Shown here one piece after another: positions 9,801 to 21,800 of a stretch of 64,000 bases of DNA (position 1 is the stretch's first letter; the number at the start of each line of letters is the position of its first letter). The position numbers were made by a program, and so were the translations under genes. Source of the stretch: Tragulus kanchil. Lineage: Eukaryota > Chordata > Mammalia > Artiodactyla > Tragulidae. The notes under the pieces are model-generated. The model did no database searches and was not told the origin of the DNA. It saw only the letters and a list, made by a program, of their open reading frames with translations. Location of the stretch: contig JAIOJX010000004.1 of assembly GCA_022376925.1 (NCBI GenBank), positions 180,697,501-180,761,500 on the forward strand. Direction: 5' to 3'.

Positions 9801-12800
9801 CTTTTTATTTAATTAAAAAAAAGTTTTTAAAATTTGTTTTTGGCTCTTCTGGGTTTTTGCTGCAGGCTCTTCTCTAGTTGCAGGGAGTGGGGGCCACTCT
9901 CTAGCTGAGGTGAGCAGGCTTCTCTTGTTGTGGAACTCGGGCTCCAGGGCACGCAGGCTTCAGTAGTTACGGCACAATCCTCAGGCACAATCCTCAGTCA
10001 TTGCAGCTCCGAGGCTCTAGAGCACAGGCTTAATGGTTGTGGCTCAGGGGCTTCGTTGCTCTGCAGCAGGTGGGATCTTCCCGGATTAGGGATTGAACCG
10101 GTGTTTCCTGCATTGGCAGGCATATCCTTTACCACTGAGCTACCCGGGAAGCCCCAAATCTTGTCCTCTAAGGCAGAGCTGAAAGAAAAAGGAAAGACCT
10201 TTGAGCAGAGGAAGAGAGGCGACAGGGAGACCCACTCTTGCCACTGCCTCTGAGCCCCTTTGTTCCCACCCTTTGGCTCCTTGCTCCCTGTAACCTTGTG
10301 AGGCCTTTCCCCCCTTTCAACCCTCCGTTTCCTTGGCTGAGCAGGGCGGGAGGGTCTTGGAGCGCCTCTCAGCTCTGCTGTCAGGAGCAGTCCTGAGCTG
10401 GTTAACTCCGGGGCTGGGCACCTGCTCAGCTGGTTAAGGGCGCCGGGTGGCAGGTGGGCCTTTGTGGCAGCAGGCTGGGGCTCGCGTGAGGCCTTTGTCC
10501 CCGGGCGAAGGGGGCGGGCTTGGGGGAGGCACGTCCTGTGATGCAAGGGCGCCTTTCTCTTCCTCACAGTCCCAAGGGCAGAGGCGGGGGGAGCGAGAGA
10601 GCCCCAGCCTCCCCTCCTCCGCAGCAGATGGCGCGCCGCCCCGTCCCCAGCAGGCTGTCTGTCTTTTTGTTTCCCTGCGAGGTTTGAACCATTGTCAGGG
10701 TCCCTCCTGGAACAAATCAGATGCAGCCCTCTGCTCAGAGGAAGCGCTGCCCACGGCTGTGTGCCAACCTCAGGATTCCCGGGGCCGAATCGCCAACCTC
10801 CTGCGCCCTGCTCAGCCCCCAGACCCTGCGGTGGGGACCCCCCTCCCCTCACTGATTCATTCCCAGGCATTCCCTGGCCTCTCTGGCCCACACTCAAGAC
10901 TGGAGAGAGTCAACTCTCTGCTGACAGTCTGGTGGCACAAGTTTGCCAGGAAGCAGGGCAAGAAAGGTCGGACTTCCTCTACAGGCTCCCCGGGGGGCCG
11001 TGTTGAAAGCAGGCTTGGGGTGGAGCAGGACGGAGCCGGGGCCACAGGGAAAAGGGGGTGGCAGGGAAGCAGGCAGGAGGTGATGGGGGCTGGACCCTGG
11101 GCTGGCCGGAGAGCGGGGAGAGAGGGTGCACCCCGAGCAGTATGAAAGCCGGGTGGACAGGCTTTGCTGACCGACACATGTGGGTGTGAGAGAAAGAGAG
11201 GCGGCATGGCGACCCCAAGGCGTCGGGTCCCAGATGGGACAGAGCGAGGGGAGCCCAGGGCTGGGGGCCCTCATGCTGGGTCTGACGCGCCTGCGGGGCC
11301 CCTGGGGAGACGTCTGACCGCGCTGGGCGTTGAGGGTGGGGAGAGGTCCAGGGAGCAGACCTCTCGCCAGCCCCACAGCGGCGCTCCGTCACCTCGCCGT
11401 CGCTTTGCCGTCTGCCGTCACCGCACCTGCCTGGATGGAGGGTGGGGGAGGTCGTGGGGGGCCGGGCGTGTGGAAGCTGTGGGCGGGGCGCCTCTTTGGT
11501 CTGGGAGTTACGGGAGGCCCTGACGCTTGCACAAGGCGTCTGGGTGACTACGGACGTTGGGACGGTCTCCCCAAGTGGCTTCGTGTCCCAGAGTGTGGGC
11601 CTGTGTGTCTGTGAGAGAGTGGACGGCCGCGTGAGACTGTGCGGTGCGTGCGTGGCTGGAGAAGGTGTGATTCTGCCGAGGGTCTGAGCCTCTGACGGGG
11701 ACCCTGCCGGTCTGACGGGGGCTCGGCCTCAGGCTGATGTGCTGATGGGCAGCTCGAGGTTGTGTGTCCACAAAAGCTGGGCTGTGTGGGCAGGTTAGGT
11801 AGCTGAGAAAGCGCTGTTGTCCTAAAGGGCTGTGTGACTGGACAGCCGTCCATCACGGTGGTGTGTCCATCCGTGAAGGAGGACCCGGCCTTGGCTGCGG
11901 GAGGATCCGGGAACTCTCCCTGGCGGATCCCAGCCCTGATTCCTTTCTCCTTCCCAGACGTTCATCTTCACCGACAGCCCGGATGAAGGCCTCCAGGAGA
12001 GACTGGGTAACTCTGGGTGGGGTGGGCCCCTCGGTGTTTGTCTGGGAAAGCTGGGTAGCTGGCCCCTGCCTGAGGGTTCCCAGGAAGGAGGGAGGCCTGC
12101 CCTGGGCACACAGGGATGCCCCCTTTGCCCAGGAGGGGAGCAGGTGTGTCCCCTGGGAGCGGCATGGGTGTGACAGGCTGTATTGGACAAGGCCATGACC
12201 TCGTGGGTCCCAGCTCAGCCTCCCGTCCATGAACGCCCGGATCCCGGGCAGGTCAGCCCTCCCTGACCTCAGTTTGCTGCATGTAAGATGGGAGTGGGTG
12301 GACTGCTCCAGGCTCTCTGAGGTCCCGCCTTGGTCGGCGTCTCACGCTAGGCAGGGCCGGGGGGAGCCGCTGGGCCGGGCGCCTGACTGTCCCCACGGCT
12401 CCAGGGTCCCACCTCGTGGTCACCAACTGCTCGGCCGAGCACAGCCACCCTGCCCTCTCCTGCAAGATGGCCGCTGAGTTCGATGCCTTCCTGGCCAGCG
12501 GGCTGAGGTGAGTCCCCCTTGGTCGTCATCTTGGTCTTCGGGGGTGGCCGTGACCTTGGCCTCAGGACCGTTTCTAAATGGGATGTCTTGTCCAAAAAGT
12601 AGTTTCTGGATCCTATGAATTTCATGACTGACATATCGGGCCTGGTGCCATCTGTCTGTGGACAGACCATTTGGGTTCACATCTTGCCATTCTGGCTGTG
12701 TGACCTTGGGCAAGTGTCTTAACCTTCCTGAGTCTTGGTTCCTCCTGGTCAAGTGGGCATAGTTTCCTCATGAGCTTCCATGTGATGCTGGCTGGCACAG

Positions 12801-15800
12801 AACCGGGCCTTAAATGTTAATCTCTCCCACCCCATGTCTGCTTGTTGAGTGACTTGGAGGGCGTGGGTGGAGTCTGGTCGCCGGCAGCCATGGGGAACCC
12901 TCACCAAGGTCAAGGTCCCCGGTTCTGTCCCCGCAGATGGTTCTGCCATGTGGACGACGACAACTATCTGAACCCGAGGGCGCTGCTGAAGCTGCTAAAA
13001 GCCTTTCCGGGGACCCGTGACGTCTACATAGGCCGGCCTAGCCTCAACCGGCCAATCCACGCTTCTGAGCCTCAGCCTCACAACCGCACGGTGGGTCACT
13101 CGATGCCTCCTTTGTGCCTTGACCGCTGGTCCAGGGGGCGGGGCCTGTAGGAGGCGGGGGCCTTTGTGGGCGGGGCCCTGCAGGGGTGGGCGGGTTTTCT
13201 AGGTTTCAGGATTGGCTGCATCCGTGTGTCCGGGCTGGTGGCTTCCCCTCCCATCCTCAGCCTCCGCCTTTTATGAGATAGGGAGACTGAGATAAAGCAA
13301 GGAGAGCAGAGACGGGCACTGAGCAGGACCTCAGCTCCTGAGGAGCGGTGGCATGTCCTGGTCGTCCCATGAGCATGCAGGGTGGGATGCGGCTTCCGGA
13401 TTCCACCGTCGGGTTCCTAGCCACCTGGTATCACCATGTGGCCGTGCGGTTGTTAGAAGGCTGAATCTGCTGGGCCAGGTGGTAAACTGAGGCTCCCCGA
13501 ACCCTCCCTTCCCCTAGACAACTTCCCTCTCTCCAGATTTCGCCCATCAGCCACGGAGGAGCTGACACCTGGCACAAGAAGTCCTCAGCGCCAGCTTCAG
13601 CTCCAAACCTGAACGGACAGATCTAGGTTGCCAGATTTAGAAAACAAATAAACAAAAGCCCAGGATACTCATTACATTCGACTTTGGGAGAAATAATGAA
13701 GAATTTTTTTTAGTATTGCTGCCTGTTTACCCCATCCCCCGTGTTGGGGTGGCCCAGGCCCCCAGGCTCTCTTGGCCCCGTGATCAGGGAAGCCACGGGC
13801 GCTCTCCAGTGGCGGTGCGTGCAGCCAGCGCTGGGCCCGCTGTGGGGCTTTCTCCCTCTCAGGGTCACCATCTGCTTCACGCGGGAAACCAAGAGCAGGA
13901 AACACAAAACCTTAATTATCCGCAGCTCATCAGCCTCTGAGCCCTAATTAAATCCTCCTTGGCTGTGGAGGCTGGCATGCGTGAGGGAGCGGATGCCAGG
14001 TGAGCGGAGGGGTCCCCAGGTTCCCATCCCACCTCACCCCAGCCTGAGGATTTGAGAGCTCTGCTCTGAAAGCCAGCTCCAGAGTGCAGACCCGGCCCTG
14101 CCGCCTTCTGGCTGTGTGACCTGGACTGAGGTCCCCTCGCCTCTCTGTGCCTCCGTGTCCTCATCTGTAGAATCCGTGAAGACCGTTGCTACCTCATGAG
14201 CAAAAAAAGAATTAAGCGAGGCCGCCTATTCGAGGGCTTGAGTCTCCTGGAGGAGGGAAAGGCTACCCACTCCCGTCTTCTTGCCTGAAGAATGCCATGG
14301 ACAGAGGAGCCTGGCGGGCCACAGGCCACGGGGTCAGAAAGAGTCGGACGAGACTGAATGACTCAGCGCACGCACACACACACACACACACACACACAAG
14401 GGCTTGGAACGAGATTTGGCAGGTACTAGACACCAGTGGGTATTATTGGTCAGTACCTGACTGAGCTCCATGGGGTCACTGAGGGTTGGACATGACTTAG
14501 CACAAGTGGCCGACTCAGCCCAGCCTCATCTCGCAGCCGTGGTCTTCGTAGGCCGGTTCAGGACCCTGTGGGCACCCAGTCCCGGAGCCCACAACACGCA
14601 CCCATGCCCTCCCTGTGAGACGCCCTACCAGCCGGATCCCTGCGCTGGGATGATGGGAGAGGGGAAAGGTGCCATAGTGGACAAATACACATGGCCTGTG
14701 TAACTGAAATCCAGCCAGATTGGGGTCTAATTGGCGAACCTATCTTTTTCTTTTCTTTTTAACAAAAGGGTCTTTATCATTCTTCAATAGCTGTGTGATG
14801 TTGGTTACCTTATCTATGAAATGGGCATAAAGATGTCAAGTTATAACAAGATGCTGCGTGCGTGCTCAGTCACTTCAGTCATGTCTGACTCTGCAACGCT
14901 ATGGACTGTAGCCCGCCAGGCTCCTCGGTTCATGGAATTCTCCAGGCAAGAACACTGGAGCGGGTTGCCATGCCTTTCTCCAGGGATCTTCCTGACCCAG
15001 GGATTGAACCTGTGTCTCTTATGCCTCCCGCATTGGCAGGCCGGTTCTTTACCACTAGCGCCATCTGAGAAGTCCCCTAGCAGGCCTCCAGTGAGATGGG
15101 ACGTAAAAAGCTCTTGACCATGTTGGCTGAGAGTAAGGGGAGGCCTGGCTGTTGCCCCCAGCCCTAGGCTCACCCAAGGCGTTCCGCATCTCCCTTTGCA
15201 GAGGCTGGTTCAGTTCTGGTTTGCCACAGGGGGCGCTGGCTTCTGCATCAACCGCAAACTGGCATTGAAGATGGCGCCATGGGCCAGGTAAGCAGAGACC
15301 TGCAGGCAGCTGGGGGAATGGGGGTGCAGAGAGGAGGAGTCGGCTGGCGTGTGGGTGGGGCCTTTGCAGCAGAAAGGGCTTGAGAGAGAGCTCAAGAGAC
15401 ACTGCCTCTCGTTCCTGCTGCGTCTCGGAGCGCCACAGTTTGTGGTGAGCAAGCTACCTGCTGCTTTGCCTTGAGGTACACTGCCTCGTGCGCTCTGCCC
15501 CACAGAGGCAAGCTGTGTAAGCTCCAGGGGCCTCAGTGCCCCCATCTGTGAAATGGACTTGATACTACAATGGCCAGTGGTGGTTGTGATGGTTAAATGA
15601 AAAAGGGTCTGGGCTGGCACCTCGTAGGAGCCCGGGCAATATTAGGTCCTGTTTTCAGCCCTCTCTGACCAGTCCCTGTCACAGGGGAAGCGAAGGCCAT
15701 GTGGAAGGGTGTCAGAGGAGGGAGTAGGGTCTTCTGCTTGGGGACAGGAGGGAAGACTTCCTGGAAGAGGAGGCATCTGAGCTGGGATGGTCCTAGAGGG

Positions 15801-18800
15801 TCCCAGAGGGAGGGGGATTGTGGGCGTAGTGGATGCCCTCAGTACTGGGCTGGGGGTACTGGCCTTCGAGAGAGGACAAGGCAGAGGCTTAGCCTCTTGG
15901 AATTGCTGAGCAGGCTGTTACTAACAGTCACATTGGTATCACGACCTTGTGTTGAGGTTGACGCTGAGCCAGGCCTGTGCTTTGTTAAATGTATCACAGG
16001 CCCCAGGGAGGAAGGGCCGTTGGCCCTATTTCTACTCGGCTGAGAAAACTGAGGTGCTGAGAGGTTTAGCAGGGGATGGGTTTAAGGTCACGCAGGTCCA
16101 AGGCCAAGGCCACTCCGCTGCTGGTTTGGCTCTAAGGCCTGCGTGCTTTGCCACCACACCAGCCTGCCCTGCCCTGCCCTAGATGGGTGGGGTCCTCCGG
16201 GGGGCCTTCTGTGCCCTAGAACCCGACAGCGGGCCTGTACACAGGACAGAGCTCTCCCTGTGCCCACCTCTAGGGCACGAGTGTGTGCATTAGAAAGAAG
16301 CGCCCCCTCTGGGCAGTGCGGCTCCCAGGAGCAGCCCTGGGAAGGCAGCAGAGGCGGGGTTTCTGTACCCACTTGGCCCCTCTTTCCGGCACCCTGTGCA
16401 GCGGGGCGCTGCCCGGCCTGGGCCCCAGGGTGCTCCTGAGGTGCACAGTCAGGCGACGGCCTTGCTGGGAGCCCCGCTCCTCCCCGGCTTGGCACCTGGC
16501 TGGCTCCGGCTCGTCCTGTTAGGCTCTGTTTAAAAACTGCTACTGCCATGATTAAATAGAGAGCGAGACGAAAGACGGCCGCCTCCTCTGGGAATCTGCT
16601 TTGCCCTCCCTGCGTCCCCCGGCCTCGCGCCTCCCTCTGACTTCACGCTAGACCTCCTCTGAGGTGACCTGCTCGTCAGACTGTCTCCCTCCAGAACAGG
16701 GGCTGCTAGGCGGGGGCAGAAAGGGTCTCTTTTCCACCTCTGGGTCCTCAGCCTCTGCCTCATGGTGACGGGGGAGATGCTCAAACTCAGGAACAAATGA
16801 CGGACTGAATGAATGAATAAGAAAGAGGGAGAAGGAGAGGCTACATTTCTCTCATCATTCCTCCACTAATTCTCACCACAGCTTCCTGTAGGCAGGGCTG
16901 TCAGCATGCCCATTTTACAGAAGAGGAAACAGAGGCTCCCTGAGGCTTGTGACTTGCACAAGGGCACACAGTATGCAGGAGGTGGATGCTCGAGCCGAGC
17001 TCTGCGCTCCCAGCTGGCCGTGGCGGAGTGTGGGGGTCTTCGGGGAGGCAGGGAGGCTCTAGGGGTCGGGGGTCTCAGGCCAGTGGCCGCAGCCTGGCTC
17101 TGTCCCTCAGTGGCTCCCGCTTCGTGGACACGTCTGCCCTCATCCGGCTGCCCGACGACTGCACTGTGGGCTACATCGTCGAGTGCAAGCTGGGCGGCCG
17201 CCTGCTGCCCTGCCCGCTCTTCCACTCCCACCTGGAGACCCTGCAGCTGCTGGGGGCAGCCCAGCTCCCGGAGCAGGTGAGCCAGCCACGGGGCCGGTGG
17301 CAGTGGGGGCGGGGTGTGTGGGCTCTCTCCTTTGATGGGGACACCGAGTCCCAGCGTGGCAGAGGACCCCCTCGAGGGCATGCAGTGGCTCCGCGCTCTC
17401 CACCTCTGGCCCTCAAGGGCTGGCATTTGGGATGCTAATATTCTTTGATCTGGTTTCCAAATGCCAGCTGGAGGGACCCGCACAGATGAGAGGAAGCCTG
17501 TCTTCAGGTTCAGCTCACTCGGCTCCCTGCAGACTGCGTCCTTCCTTCTCTCCTGTTCAGCCTCCCAGCCTCCCCACGCCCGCCGAAGGGGCCAGTCCTG
17601 CTCTTCGCAGCCAGTGGGCAGCCAGCTCCTTCATCAGAGCTTACCCGGTCACTGCTCACTGCTTTCCTTCTCACCCGAGTGGCACTGGGAGGGCCAGGTC
17701 TTCAGCAGGGATGACCCACGTGTGAGGTCAGGCTGCGGGAGTGGGGGGGGCGGCCCAGGGGTCCCTCCCGTCACCGGCAGGGCGCGACTCTGCTGAGGCC
17801 CAGCTGGCGCTGGCTTGCAGACACTGGCCTCCAACAAGGGGTGTCCAGCCCCAGGGAGGGTCCTGGCGGGGAAGACCCTCTGGGGTCTTCTGTCTCAGGG
17901 TGTGAGTCAGAGCCCTCTGGCTGCAAGTGACAGAAAGGCAACAGACTAACGAAACAGAAAAGGACAGTCATGAAGGGGCCCAGGGGCCTGAGGAGTGAGG
18001 GCGTGGCTGACTCCCGGGGTCTGGCAGGGGCTGGGTGCTCGGAGCGACCCCTCTCTCGTGTGTCCTGCCCGACGCTGGCCTCCTTCTCAGGCAGCCTTGC
18101 CTCGTGCTGGCAGGACGTCAGCCCCAGGTTTCCACCCTGTCAGTGGGAAGAGGGCTTCTCCTCCCGTCAGACTCTGGGCTGGCACTCATGGGTCCCATGA
18201 CCTGTTTCCTACCCGAGCCTAGAGTCTGCCTCACCCACCGTGGGAGACTGCACTGTGGGCTACATCGTCGAGTGCAAGCTGGGCGGCCGCCTGCTGCCCT
18301 GCCCGCTCTTCCACTCCCACCTGGAGACCCTGCAGCTGCTGGGGGCAGCCCAGCTCCCGGAGCAGGTGAGCCAGCCACGGGGCCGGTGGCAGTGGGGGCG
18401 GGGTGTGTGGGCTCTCTCCTTTGATGGGGACACCGAGTCCCAGCGTGGCAGAGGACCCCCTCGAGGGCATGCAGTGGCTCCGCGCTCTCCACCTCTGGCC
18501 CTCAAGGGCTGGCATTTGGGATGCTAATATTCTTTGATCTGGTTTCCAAATGCCAGCTGGAGGGACCCGCACAGATGAGAGGAAGCCTGTCTTCAGGTTC
18601 AGCTCACTCGGCTCCCTGCAGACTGCGTCCTTCCTTCTCTCCTGTTCAGCCTCCCAGCCTCCCCACGCCCGCCGAAGGGGCCAGTCCTGCTCTTCGCAGC
18701 CAGTGGGCAGCCAGCTCCTTCATCAGAGCTTACCCGGTCACTGCTCACTGCTTTCCTTCTCACCCGAGTGGCACTGGGAGGGCCAGGTCTTCAGCAGGGA

Positions 18801-21800
18801 TGACCCACGTGTGAGGTCAGGCTGCGGGAGTGGGGGGGGCGGCCCAGGGGTCCCTCCCGTCACCGGCAGGGCGCGACTCTGCTGAGGCCCAGCTGGCGCT
18901 GGCTTGCAGACACTGGCCTCCAACAAGGGGTGTCCAGCCCCAGGGAGGGTCCTGGCGGGGAAGACCCTCTGGGGTCTTCTGTCTCAGGGTGTGAGTCAGA
19001 GCCCTCTGGCTGCAAGTGACAGAAAGGCAACAGACTAACGAAACAGAAAAGGACAGTCATGAAGGGGCCCAGGGGCCTGAGGAGTGAGGGCGTGGCTGAC
19101 TCCCGGGGTCTGGCAGGGGCTGGGTGCTCGGAGCGACCCCTCTCTCGTGTGTCCTGCCCGACGCTGGCCTCCTTCTCAGGCAGCCTTGCCTCGTGCTGGC
19201 AGGACGTCAGCCCCAGGTTTCCACCCTGTCAGTGGGAAGAGGGCTTCTCCTCCCGTCAGACTCTGGGCTGGCACTCATGGGTCCCATGACCTGTTTCCTA
19301 CCCGAGCCTAGAGTTAGTGTTGATTGACCAGACATGCAATGGGGCGCAGGTTGGTCCCATTAGGACCGCCACCAGGGAAGAGGGGCAGATTTTGGACAGC
19401 CAAAACCAGAGTACCCTAAAGATTGGGATTCTCAGAGCTGTCCGCTGTGCCGGACACCCCACTGGGAGCCTTATCTTTAACTCTCAGGTTCCTTATTCCA
19501 TTCATATGGGAATGGGTCCTAACATTGTTCCCGTTCTACAGGTGGAGAAACTGAGGCCTGAGAGCAGAACTAACTGTGGCCAGTACAGGGCAGGGAGGGA
19601 CTTGAACCCTGGTGGGTGGCCCCACCGCTCACCGTCTTTAACCACCAGGCTCGACTGCCTCTTGACTGCGGTCATCACCTTGCAGCCTCATTGCTCACGG
19701 AGTGACCCGAGGGATTGCCGAGGCCCTAGACTGGGTCTCAGGAAACCTCCATCTAAGACACAGCTCCCTGGAAAGGCGCCTTCCCCTCTTGAGCCTCAGC
19801 TTCTCAATCCGTAGATGAAGGGATCATTCCAGGCTCCCTAGTTTACGGGACTGTTGGGGGCACCAGGGTGATTATGGGAGAATGGGAGGGAGCCCCTCAG
19901 CAAAACACCCGTTACCAGTGGTGGGGTTTCAGGCTCAGAGACGGACTTTCGGTGCCCCTCAGCATGTCTTAGGTGCCTTCGCTGTTTCTGCCCGAGCGCT
20001 GCCCCCTTGTGGGGGACCCCGTGGGACACCCCTCGCCCCTCACCATCTTCTTTGCTTCTCCCTGCACAGGTCACCCTCAGCTACGGTGTCTTTGAGGGGA
20101 AACTCAATGTCATTAAGCTCCACGGCCCCTTCTCCCCTGAGGAGGACCCCTCCAGGTGGGTCTGAGGGCTGAAACTGGGGGACGGGAGGCGTGGGGCCTG
20201 AGTCCAGGAATCAAAAGACGGGGGAGCCAGGAGGGCGGGAAGTGAGAGAGGCCAGTGGCCACAGCACAGAACTGGGAGCAGAGGGAGTGGATCTCAGCCC
20301 CCGCTCTGCCGCTGACTTGCTGTGTGACCAGGGGCAGGTGCCTTCCCCTCTCTGGACCTTGGTCGCCCCATTGGTAGCACAAGGAGGCTGGGCGTCGTGG
20401 ATCTAAAGGAGTCTCTCTGGCCTGACCCTTGGGGATTCCTTAGGAGCCTCTAGAAGGCTGAGCTGTGTTCACTGAGCAGAGGAGACGCTCTAACAGAGAA
20501 ACTCCAGGCTCTCGTGGGAAATTTCTTGGGATCTTTGTTTTTCTGATGATACTTTTCAGTGGATAGAGGGTTGGAATGGAGCTAAGACGCCCCTGAGGCA
20601 CCCCCAGTTCTGCCTCCACACATGCGCCAGGAGGCTTAGGGCTGCTCAGCTCAGCCCCTCCGTCCCACCCAGGGCTCGGCCTTGACCGCTGGGGAGCAGC
20701 TTAGAGCCCGTGACACGTGGTGGCGGGGGAGTCAGACCTACCCAAGGAGAGGGAGGAAGCCCGTGTGGCTGGAACAGGGAGAGGGGATGGGAGTGGCGTC
20801 AGGTTCATTTGAGGAGGTGGCAGGGGACCCCCCGTATTCTCCCCTCCCGACCTTCGAGGCTCTGTCCAGACTCTGCACTGACCTGAAGTGCGTAACCCTC
20901 AAGGGAGCCCGCTCTCCTGCCCCTGAAATTCTGCAAAGCTTTCTCTGCAGAGGGCTCCCCACTGTGCCAAGGCTACTGGGACCAGGGCTGCGTCGAACAA
21001 GTTAGACGTTACAAGGAGACAGAATTTGGGCCAATACAGGGGAGAAAAAATTCAAGTTTCCGAGAGGAAAGGAGCTGTTTTCTAGTGGAGTGAGCGTCCT
21101 GCCAGCAGAGGTGTGCAAGCTCTGGCCACTCGTTTTGTTTCCTTTCCCACCCCGGGACCCGTGGGACACCCCCCCCACCCCCCCCAGGCCCTACGGTGTC
21201 TTTGAGGGGAAACTCAATGTCATTAAGCTCCACGGCCCCTTCTCCCCTGAGGAGGACCCCTCCAGGTGGGTCTGAGGGCTGAAACTGGGGGACGGGAGGC
21301 GTGGGGCCTGAGTCCAGGAATCAAAAGACGGGGGAGCCAGGAGGGCGGGAAGTGAGAGAGGCCAGTGGCCACAGCACAGAACTGGGAGCAGAGGGTGGAT
21401 CTCAGCCCCCGCTCTGCCGCTGACTTGCTGTGTGACCAGGGGCAGGTGCCTTCCCCTCTCTGGACCTTGGTCGCCCCATTGGTAGCACAAGGAGGCTGGG
21501 CGTCGTGGATCTAAAGGAGTCTCTCTGGCCTGACCCTTGGGGATTCCTTAGGAGCCTCTAGAAGGCTGAGCTGTGTTCACTGAGCAGAGGAGACGCTCTA
21601 ACAGAGAAACTCCAGGCTCTCGTGGGAAATTTCTTGGGATCTTTGTTTTTCTGATGATACTTTTCAGTGGATAGAGGGTTGGAATGGAGCTAAGACGCCC
21701 CTGAGGCACCCCCAGTTCTGCCTCCACACATGCGCCAGGAGGCTTAGGGCTGCTCAGCTCAGCCCCTCCGTCCCACCCAGGGCTCGGCCTTGACCGCTGG

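Larger units (their letters stand above)
8493..10630 (+). repeat. Tandem duplication D2 in MFNG intron 1
   Basis: Arm A is 8493-9555, an 11-base spacer follows, and arm B is 9567-10630. The displacement is 1074, then 1075 after a one-base G indel. The spacer (cgcccgtcccg) resembles a shortened copy of what follows arm B (cgccccgtccccag), as expected of a poor contig end. Confidence 0.95.
6847..11957. other. MFNG: MFNG intron 1
   Basis: GT...AG intron of about 5.1 kb as assembled. It holds a diverged relative of the D1 sequence with a CA tract (7715-7831), duplication D2 with a CHR-like SINE, and a CpG-rich stretch around 11160-11760. No extra exon is needed, because exons 1 and 2 join in phase. 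Confidence 0.85.

Noticed and set aside
9998..10897. 299-codon minus-strand ORF
   Set aside because: It runs through an antisense CHR-like SINE and duplication D2. GC-rich sequence gives long frames by chance, and there are no splice or family signals.
15223..15239. CTCF site in MFNG exon 5
   Set aside because: It has the AGGGGGCGC core but mismatches the upstream half of the consensus. The sequence is explained by coding constraint (ATGGAGF).
16300..16315. Reverse CTCF site in MFNG intron 5
   Set aside because: The core GCGCCCCCT is present but three consensus positions fail. Much weaker than 40379.
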